Below are positions 1 to 4,669 of a stretch of 5,160 nt of DNA, one piece after another. The translations under genes and the position numbers were made by a program. This stretch comes from Yoonia sp. GTDB taxonomy: Bacteria; Pseudomonadota; Alphaproteobacteria; Rhodobacterales; Rhodobacteraceae. The stretch lies in the NCBI GenBank assembly GCA_020627605.1, contig JAHDGO010000174.1, positions 1-5,160 on the forward strand, read 5' to 3'. Numbering within the stretch: the first letter of the stretch is position 1; each line of letters begins with the position of its first letter. The notes under the pieces were generated by a model. The model ran no database searches, was not told the origin of the DNA, and was given only the letters and a program-made list of their open reading frames with translations.

Positions 1-459
1 GATTCATGGCTCTCAGAAGTGAGAAACAAAATAAATTACCAACATGCTCATGATCTCTGGCTGCCGTACAAGAGGTCATCAGAGGGGTATAAGTCTCTGT
101 CGAGTTCAAGTTTTCCGGCAGCAAGTCAGGCTCGACTCGATATTTCAAAGACAAAGAAACCTGTCTCATCATTCGTAAATGTTGCTCTTTACATCACAAA
201 TTTGTCTTTGAACGTAAGCGAATTCGTCGCTAAGCGCTCGAGTAAAGGTGGGGCATTTGGACAAAAGTGGAAACGTCTAAATCAAATTTTGAAACCGGAA
301 TGATTGGCTGTAGAGCGGATTCCGCAGTCAGGCGACAAAAGACTTGGTCAACGGCGGCTTTGAGCCGTGCCAAAAACTTTGCAAAGTCCGCTTCCTGCGC
401 ATCGCGGTCATTCATGCAGTGCGCAACAATGACCTAAATCCGCCCAAACCGATTGCCAC
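1..459. other. Intergenic region without a supportable gene; left part AT-richer
   Basis: No coding region here is convincing. Positions 1 to about 300 are visibly richer in A and T than the rest of the window, with A/T runs and frequent A/T-ending codons in every frame. The longest plus-strand frame (19-303) would start at GTG, has no Shine-Dalgarno sequence, and gives a Ser/Lys-rich product with no motif I recognise. A minus-strand frame at 230-415 also lacks a ribosome binding site. From about 310 the base composition returns to that of the host genes. Small hairpins are visible at 217-231 (AGCGA/TCGCT) and 355-367 (CGGC/GCCG), but neither is followed by a T-tract, so no terminator for the minus-strand gene ending at 460 can be called. 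This could be a remnant of transferred DNA, an untranslated region or plain spacer. Confidence 0.5.
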
Positions 460-852
460 TCACCTCGCCCGCAACGACCTTAAAAACAACCCCAGCCCCC
501 CAACAAACAGCACCAAGATCACAATCAGATCAAAGGCGCTCATCCGGCTCAGCTCCATGGTCATATTGGCGATGACACCGAACACCAGCGCGACCAGTGA
601 CGCGCCTGCCAGGCCCCAGCCGAACCAGTTTCGCGAGTTGTAGAAAATCATCCCCACCCCGAACATGAACGGGATCAGCACCATGCCGGATGTGATCGTC
701 ACACCGCCGAGGCCGAACACGCGGGACCCGATGCCAAAGTTGGGCCGCACCACGATCCCGTTGAGCAGCAGGTAACCACCCCCCACCATCATGATCAGCC
801 CGATCAGGAATGTGCCGGTGCCTCCGTCCGTTCCGCCTGCGCCGCGTGCCAT
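460..852 (-). CDS. Small four-helix integral membrane protein, function unknown
   Basis: The product is 130 residues and almost entirely hydrophobic. Likely membrane segments are near residues 14-35, 50-71, 77-97 and 107-125. The N-terminus is Gly-rich (MARGAGGTDGGTG), and the C-terminus ends in a basic LRSLRAR, which suggests a cytoplasmic tail by the positive-inside rule. There is no cleavable signal peptide or catalytic motif. The Gly-rich loops and motifs such as GMIFYNSRNWFGW look like those of a conserved bacterial hypothetical family, but I cannot name it. The start at 852 is chosen because GGAG (859-862) lies 6 nt upstream. An in-frame ATG at 864 and a longer frame reaching 1002 exist, but the longer one would translate the repeat-rich upstream region. 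The gene stands alone, about 190 bp downstream of the FMN reductase gene on the same strand. A LexA-like repeat lies about 78 bp upstream, so SOS control is possible. Confidence 0.8.
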   Translation of the reverse strand: MARGAGGTDGGTGTFLIGLIMMVGGGYLLLNGIVVRPNFGIGSRVFGLGGVTITSGMVLIPFMFGVGMIFYNSRNWFGWGLAGASLVALVFGVIANMTMELSRMSAFDLIVILVLFVGGLGLFLRSLRAR

Positions 853-917
853 CGTCGTCTCCATCCGTCGTTTCGCGGCAAATCTAGGCCGCGCGCGCGC
901 CGGGCGCCAGTGGCAAG

Positions 918-939
918 CTGTACGTACAGGTTCTGTACG
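918..939. repeat. Nested palindromes next to the LexA-like repeat
   Basis: CTGTACGTACAG (918-929) is a perfect 12-bp palindrome. Overlapping it, CGTACAG-GTT-CTGTACG (923-939) is a perfect inverted repeat with 7-bp arms and a 3-bp spacer. The core CTGTAC recurs at 918, 933 and 944, and in inverse orientation at 924-929. Clustered half-sites of this kind are typical of operators for dimeric repressors. They could also form a small hairpin in the leader of the membrane protein transcript if transcription starts upstream of them. Confidence 0.5.
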
Positions 940-944
940 GGTTC
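930..944 (-). promoter_or_regulatory. Candidate alphaproteobacterial LexA (SOS) box
   Basis: The plus strand reads GTTC (930-933), seven bases, then GTTC (941-944). This matches the GTTC-N7-GTTC direct repeat described for LexA in Rhodobacter, Caulobacter and rhizobia. It sits inside a perfect 11-bp tandem repeat, GGTTCTGTACG at 929-939 and 940-950. The only gene it could control by position is the minus-strand membrane protein gene starting at 852. The motif has eight fixed bases, so a chance match within a 5-kb window is not negligible. The intergenic placement and the exact tandem repeat strengthen the case, but LexA binding is inferred. Confidence 0.45.
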
Positions 945-1038
945 TGTACGCTGCGCAATCCGATTTTGCATCGCCTTTCGCTGCCTTTCGGCTTTGCCTC
1001 AAACGCGAAAAGCGATCCGGTTTTTTGAAGCATCGAAA

Positions 1039-1053
1039 CGCGCTAGATGCGCG
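1039..1053 (-). terminator. Weak hairpin overlapping the stop of the FMN reductase gene
   Basis: CGCGC (1049-1053 read on the minus strand), a five-base loop and GCGCG (1039-1043) form a perfect 5-bp GC stem. It is followed on the minus strand by TTTCG. The stem includes the TAG stop at 1043-1045. The T-tract is only three bases, so this is at best a weak intrinsic terminator. Confidence 0.2.
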
Positions 1054-1573
1054 ATTTGAGGTCCGTCATCAGCTCTGTCAGCAGTTTGACATACATGTCG
1101 CCCTGCAAGTTTCCGGCCTCGTCAAAGGCTTTGGATGACGCCGCGACCAGCACCTCTGGCCCCTGCAAGATCAGTGGGCGGAAGGGCATCATCATCAGCC
1201 GCAGTGCGAACTGCGTCCGTTCCCCGCCTGCGCGCCCGGCCGTGGCCGACATGATGGCCACGGGTTTGTTGTTCCACGGGTTCCCCTCTGTCCGGCTGAC
1301 CCAGTCCAGCGCGTTTTTCAGCACGCCAGAGGGGGCTTTGTTGTATTCCGGGGTCGCGATGATGACTGCATCCGCCTTGGAAATTTGATCGGCAAGGGTC
1401 TGCACCGGCGCAGGTATCCCCTCCGCCTCTTCCAGATCGCCGTCATACAGCGGAAAGCGCAGATCGCCTTCGATGAAGGTGTCCGGATCAAAGATATTCG
1501 CCGCAGCACGGATCAGTTTCGTATTCGTCGAGGCATCGCGCAGCGACCCCGAAATACCAAGAAGGGTGGTCAT
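1043..1573 (-). CDS. NAD(P)H-dependent FMN reductase family protein (flavodoxin fold)
   Basis: The product is 176 residues, the usual length for the NADPH-dependent FMN reductase family (SsuE/ChrR/azoreductase-like). These soluble flavoproteins use NAD(P)H to reduce FMN, quinones, chromate or azo compounds. The N-terminal phosphate-binding loop of the flavodoxin fold is visible as GISGSLRDASTN (residues 6-17). The second flavin signature, TPEYNKAPSGVLKNALDWVSR, runs from about residue 74 to 94. A third family-typical stretch, KPVAIMSATAGRAGG, begins near residue 103. The start at 1573 has AGGAG (1580-1584) 6 nt upstream; an in-frame ATG at 1603 lacks this and would add ten untypical residues. 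The gene is divergent from the ThDP enzyme gene at 1694. Substrate cannot be read from sequence. A supply of reduced flavin to BluB, encoded about 2 kb away, is possible but speculative. Confidence 0.9.
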   Translation of the reverse strand: MTTLLGISGSLRDASTNTKLIRAAANIFDPDTFIEGDLRFPLYDGDLEEAEGIPAPVQTLADQISKADAVIIATPEYNKAPSGVLKNALDWVSRTEGNPWNNKPVAIMSATAGRAGGERTQFALRLMMMPFRPLILQGPEVLVAASSKAFDEAGNLQGDMYVKLLTELMTDLKSRI

Positions 1574-1642
1574 TGAAGGCTCCTGTTTCGTCTGTCCTGA
1601 CACCAGTTAGGGCCGCACCCCGCTTTCGCAACCGCAACGCTT

Positions 1643-1676
1643 GCACAGGGTCTGTGCCTGTCACATGCTGTGCCTG
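1643..1676. promoter_or_regulatory. Interlocking CACA/TGTG inverted repeats, candidate operator
   Basis: Between the divergent FMN reductase and ThDP enzyme genes, GCACAG-GGT-CTGTGC (1643-1657) is a perfect inverted repeat with 6-bp arms. TGTG-CCTGT-CACA (1653-1665) and CACA-TGC-TGTG (1662-1672) overlap it in series. CTGTGCCTG also recurs directly at 1652-1660 and 1668-1676. The cluster ends 17 nt before the ThDP gene start. A poor -35/-10 pair (TTGCAC at 1641, CATGCT at 1664, 17-bp spacer) lies across it, so a bound protein could control this promoter. No regulator gene is adjacent, and the binding factor is unknown. Confidence 0.4.
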
Positions 1677-1693
1677 AATTGCGGGAGGATGCG

Positions 1694-3343
1694 ATGCAAC
1701 GGCACGGCGGAAAGATACTGAGCGATCAACTGGTTAAGCTGGGCGTGCGGCGCGTCTTCTCGGTCCCCGGCGAAAGCTTTCTGGCCGCATTGGACGGGCT
1801 TTACGACAGCGGTATCGCCAATATCGTCTGCCGGCAGGAAGGCGGCGCTGCCATGATGGCAGAGGCTTATGGCAAGATGACCGGCACCCCCGGCGTCTGT
1901 TTCGTCACCCGTGGCCCCGGCGCCACCAACGCGAGCGCGGGCATCCATATCGCCCGGCAGGACAGTACGCCCATGGTCATGTTCGTCGGCCAGATCGACA
2001 ACCGCCAGACCGATCGTGAGGCGTTCCAAGAGGTCGATTATCGCGCCATGTTCGGTGGTCTCGCCAAATGGGTTGCGCAGGTGGACCAGACCGACCGCCT
2101 GCCGGAATACATCGCCCGCGCCTTCCGCATCGCCCAGTCAGGTCGCCCCGGCCCGGTGGTGCTCGCCCTGCCGGAAAACATGCTGAGCGCGCAGGCGGAT
2201 GTGCCTGACATCCACCTGCCTGATCCTGTCGTGCCCAGCCTGTCCTCTGATCAGGTACAGGCCGTCATGCATCTGCTGGCAGAGGCGGAACGCCCATTGG
2301 TCGTCGTTGGCGGCCCGCATTGGTCGCGGCAGGCGCAGGCCGATCTGCAGGCCTTTGCCGAGATACAGCAGGTCCCTGTCGCCACCGGGTTTCGCAGGCA
2401 GGACCGGATCGACAATCATCACGGCTGTTATGCCGGTGATCTGAATGTCGGCGTCAATCCGAAACTCGCCCAACGGGTGCGCGATGCCGATACGCTGATC
2501 CTGATCGGGACCCGGTTCGGCGATATCGAAACGCAAGGCTATGCGCTTGTCGATCCGGCAAGCCCCGGAAAGAAGATTGTGCACATCCATGCCGACCCGG
2601 ACGAGTTGGGTCGCGTCTACACCCCCGATGTGGGGATCGTGGCGACGGCCCCCGTGGCGCTGCAAGCCCTTGCGCAGGCGGAACATGCAGGGGAATGGGC
2701 CAGCTGGACGGCTGCGGCCCGTGCTGACTACGAGGCCTGGATCACCCCGCAAGAGAGCCCCGGCAATCTGAAGCAGGAAGCCGTGATCAAATGGCTGTCC
2801 GACATGCTGCCGGATGATGCCATCGTCACCAATGGGGCTGGCAATTATGCGGCCTGGCTGCACCGCTATTTCGTCTACAAAGGCTATGGCACCTCTCTTG
2901 CACCGACATCGGGTTCCATGGGCTATGGCCTTCCGGCGGCGATCTCGGCGTCGCTGGAACATCCTGACCGCACGGTTGTCTGCCTTGCTGGCGACGGCTG
3001 TTTCCAGATGACATGTAATGAGCTATCGACTGCAGCACAGCATGGGGCGACACCTATCGTGATCGTCATGGACAACGGTCGATATGGCACCATCCGCATG
3101 CATCAGGAAAGGCATTTTCCGGGGCGGGTCTCGGGCACGGCCATGGCCAATCCCGATTTCGCAGCACTGGCCCGTGCTTATGGCGGCCATGGAGAACTGG
3201 TGACCCGGTCAGAGGATTTTCCTGAGGCCTTTGCCCGGGCGCAGGCATCCGGCACATTCGCTGTTATCGGCTGCAAGGTGGATGAAGAGGCGCTGACGCC
3301 CACCGCGACATTGTCGCAGGTGCGCAAGTCCGCAGGAGGCTAA
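1694..3343 (+). CDS. Thiamine-diphosphate-dependent enzyme, acetolactate synthase large-subunit type
   Basis: The 549-residue product has the complete architecture of the ThDP enzyme superfamily (acetolactate synthase, oxalyl-CoA decarboxylase, benzoylformate decarboxylase and relatives). The PYR domain spans about residues 1-165, with the ThDP-activating Glu in VPGES (E27) and the stretch RQEGGAAMMAEAYGKMTG followed by VTRGPGATNA. A central domain follows at about 185-330. The PP domain spans about 365-530, with GSMGYGLPAA (407-416) and the Mg/ThDP motif GDG (433-435) followed 25 residues later by N461 in DNGRYGTI. All key residues are present. The start at 1694 has GGGAGG (1683-1688) 5 nt upstream; an in-frame GTG at 1670 is less likely. 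No ACT-domain regulatory subunit follows, and the length fits a stand-alone catalytic protein, so a catabolic or orphan 2-oxoacid enzyme is as plausible as branched-chain amino acid synthesis. The stop overlaps that of convergent bluB by 4 bp. Confidence 0.9.
   Translation: MQRHGGKILSDQLVKLGVRRVFSVPGESFLAALDGLYDSGIANIVCRQEGGAAMMAEAYGKMTGTPGVCFVTRGPGATNASAGIHIARQDSTPMVMFVGQIDNRQTDREAFQEVDYRAMFGGLAKWVAQVDQTDRLPEYIARAFRIAQSGRPGPVVLALPENMLSAQADVPDIHLPDPVVPSLSSDQVQAVMHLLAEAERPLVVVGGPHWSRQAQADLQAFAEIQQVPVATGFRRQDRIDNHHGCYAGDLNVGVNPKLAQRVRDADTLILIGTRFGDIETQGYALVDPASPGKKIVHIHADPDELGRVYTPDVGIVATAPVALQALAQAEHAGEWASWTAAARADYEAWITPQESPGNLKQEAVIKWLSDMLPDDAIVTNGAGNYAAWLHRYFVYKGYGTSLAPTSGSMGYGLPAAISASLEHPDRTVVCLAGDGCFQMTCNELSTAAQHGATPIVIVMDNGRYGTIRMHQERHFPGRVSGTAMANPDFAALARAYGGHGELVTRSEDFPEAFARAQASGTFAVIGCKVDEEALTPTATLSQVRKSAGG
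3301..3322. other. Hairpin near the convergent gene ends
   Basis: CACC-GCGAC (3301-3309), loop ATT, GTCGC (3313-3317), a bulged A and GGTG (3319-3322) form a 9-bp stem with one bulge. It lies within the last codons of the ThDP enzyme gene and just past the bluB stop as read on the minus strand. There is no T-tract on either side. It may slow polymerase or protect a bluB 3' end, but it is not a classical intrinsic terminator. Confidence 0.25.
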
Positions 3344-3963
3344 ACGACCTGCCAATCGGTCGGGGTGTTTTCCTGCCAGTCGTTGCGGTGCAGCAGCGGC
3401 GTATCATCATCCTGCGCAGCGGTCCCAAGGCAAAGGTAGCCTGTCAGCCGCCAGTGATCCGGCGCCCCCAAGGTCCGCGCCACCGCATCCGCATCCAGGA
3501 TCGACACCCAGCCGACGCCAATGTTTTCTGCCCGCGCGGCCAGCCACAGCGTGTATATCGCGGCGACTGTGGAATAGGTCAGCATCTCTGGCATGCTTTG
3601 CCGTCCCAACCCGTGGCCCGCGTCCGGGTCGGTTTCAGTGAAGATCGCCAGATGCACCGGTGCCTCGCGCAGTCCGGCGAGTTTCAGGGCGTTGTAACGG
3701 CTACGTTTGGCGTCATCGTAGATGCCCGCGGCCTTGGCATTTGCCGCCTCGAAATTGGCAATGATCTCTGTGCGCAGGCCGGGCGTTTCAACCTGCATCA
3801 CCCGCCATGGCCGCGCGTTGCCCACCGAGGGGGCCATGTCCATCGCCGCCCGTAAACGCCCCAACACATCGGGCGCAATCGGGTCTGGCAAAAAATGCCG
3901 GACATCGCGCCGCCAGCGCAGGATGTCATGCAGCGCGTCGCGGTGGGCTTGGGTCAGCTGCAT
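3340..3963 (-). CDS. bluB: BluB, 5,6-dimethylbenzimidazole synthase
   Basis: BluB is a soluble nitroreductase-fold flavoprotein that uses O2 to fragment reduced FMN into 5,6-dimethylbenzimidazole, the lower ligand of cobalamin. The 207-residue product shows the family hallmarks: RRDVRHF (18-24), APSVGNARPW (44-53), an AxxYDDAKRSRYNALKLAGLREAP-like region around 79-102, LGRQSMPEMLTYS (119-131), LWLAARAENIGVGWVSIL (139-156) and YLCLG (176-180). From memory, Asp32 and Ser167 are essential in the Sinorhizobium enzyme; D20 in RRDVR and S154 in GWVSIL are the likely equivalents. The start ATG at 3963 directly follows the TGA of the upstream Lin0512-like gene with no gap. No strong Shine-Dalgarno is visible, so translation probably depends on coupling. 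It is the last gene of the minus-strand unit, and its TAG overlaps the stop of the convergent ThDP gene. No other cobalamin gene is in the window. Confidence 0.93.
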   Translation of the reverse strand: MQLTQAHRDALHDILRWRRDVRHFLPDPIAPDVLGRLRAAMDMAPSVGNARPWRVMQVETPGLRTEIIANFEAANAKAAGIYDDAKRSRYNALKLAGLREAPVHLAIFTETDPDAGHGLGRQSMPEMLTYSTVAAIYTLWLAARAENIGVGWVSILDADAVARTLGAPDHWRLTGYLCLGTAAQDDDTPLLHRNDWQENTPTDWQVV

Positions 3964-4323
3964 TCAGGTCTGCACCCATTTGCCGGATTGCGATGGCAGG
4001 AAAGCCTCTACCGCCGCGGTGGCGACCACCGCAGTGTCGCCTGTTTCTGGGTTCGGGATGTTCAAGCCACCCTTGGTGACCTGCACCGTGGCCCGGCCAC
4101 GCGGCAGGCCGACCTTCAATGCCTCTGCGTCGATCTTGTCAGGTGCCTGCACGGCGACGGTGACCTGCACCCGCATGTCAGTGTGGTCCATCCCGATGCT
4201 CTGGAAAATCGGCAAGGTCGAGTGGCGGATCGCATCCTCGATCGCGCGCCGCGCGGCCTTTTGATAGTCCATCCCGTGCAGATCATTGCCCATGCCCATT
4301 TCGATGATGACACGCTGTTCCAT
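3964..4323 (-). CDS. Lin0512 family protein, copy A
   Basis: The 119-residue product resembles the uncharacterised Lin0512 family (about 115-120 residues, no established biochemical function). Recognisable features are an opening strand followed by E-x-GMG and DLHGMDYQKAARRAIEDA (about 7-31), a PDK-ID-AEAL stretch (61-69), LPRGRATVQVTKGGLNIP (73-90), and a C-terminal hydrophobic strand VVATAAVEAF. It has no signal peptide or membrane segment, so it should be cytoplasmic. The ATG at 4323 shares its A with the TGA of the upstream paralog, and GGAG (4332-4335) lies 8 nt upstream. A GTG at 4326 (5 nt from the same GGAG, 4-nt overlap) is an equally possible start and would add one residue. Its stop abuts the bluB start. 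It shares clear positions with copy B next door, so the pair arose by duplication and may form a heteromeric complex (inference). Confidence 0.85.
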   Translation of the reverse strand: MEQRVIIEMGMGNDLHGMDYQKAARRAIEDAIRHSTLPIFQSIGMDHTDMRVQVTVAVQAPDKIDAEALKVGLPRGRATVQVTKGGLNIPNPETGDTAVVATAAVEAFLPSQSGKWVQT

Positions 4324-4667
4324 CACGCTTTCTCCATCGCGAAGGACACGTTGATCGCCACATTGGCGATCACGGTCGGGTTGCCGTCGGGGCGGGGAAT
4401 GTCGAGGCCGCCGTGGGTGACCTCGATGCTGATTTGCCCATAGGGAAAGATGTCGCGCAGGGCATTTGTGTCGACCTGATCGGGGTGTTGCACTCCGACC
4501 TGAACATCGATCAGCATCGCCTCTTTGGGGAAGCCGAACAGCTCTGCCATATTGATCGAGTTATGCCAGAGCGCATCCTGCAACGCCCGTTTCGCGGCTT
4601 GGGTGTAATCCTGTCGACGCAGGCTGGTGCCCATGCCGAATTCAGTGAGGACGCGGTGTTTGGGCAT
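4323..4667 (-). CDS. Lin0512 family protein, copy B
   Basis: The 114-residue product is a diverged paralog of the next gene downstream. Shared positions include R-x2-x-E-x-GMG (5-13), the DYTQAAKRALQDA segment (20-32; DYQKAARRAIEDA in copy A), PDQVDTNAL (62-70), FPYGQISIEVTHGGLDIP (74-91) and a closing hydrophobic strand. The middle differs: copy B has WHNSINMAELFGFPKEA where copy A has RHSTLPIFQSIGMDHTD. The ATG at 4667 has an excellent AAGGAG (4676-4681) 8 nt upstream, inside the last codons of the YrbL-like gene, whose stop lies 2 nt before this start. The same reading frame continues far upstream without a stop. That is because the N-terminal part of the frameshifted YrbL-like gene happens to be in this frame, so I do not extend the gene. 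The family function is unknown. Confidence 0.85.
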   Translation of the reverse strand: MPKHRVLTEFGMGTSLRRQDYTQAAKRALQDALWHNSINMAELFGFPKEAMLIDVQVGVQHPDQVDTNALRDIFPYGQISIEVTHGGLDIPRPDGNPTVIANVAINVSFAMEKA

Positions 4668-4669
4668 GT

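Noticed and set aside
19..303. Plus-strand 94-codon frame in the AT-richer region
   Set aside because: GTG start without a Shine-Dalgarno sequence, Ser/Lys-rich product with no recognisable motif, and base composition unlike the neighbouring genes. A real foreign gene is not excluded.
230..415. Minus-strand 61-codon frame downstream of the membrane protein gene
   Set aside because: No ribosome binding site and no family resemblance. It runs across the composition change at about 310, which is unexpected for one gene.
853..1002. N-terminal extension of the membrane protein to 1002
   Set aside because: It would translate the operator-like repeats into an Arg-rich leader, whereas the ATG at 852 has GGAG at ideal spacing.
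1641..1669. Sigma-70 promoter TTGCAC / CATGCT before the ThDP gene
   Set aside because: Spacing is 17 bp, but both hexamers match the consensus poorly; it is mentioned only in the operator entry and not called as a promoter.
2138..2962. Long minus-strand frame opposite the ThDP enzyme gene
   Set aside because: The plus strand encodes a complete enzyme with all ThDP motifs here. The opposite frame is a by-product of GC-rich codons and shows no family signature.
3722..4443. Overlapping plus-strand frames opposite bluB and the Lin0512 genes
   Set aside because: They are rich in Arg, Pro and His as expected for antisense of GC-rich genes, have no recognisable domain, and the minus-strand families are clear.
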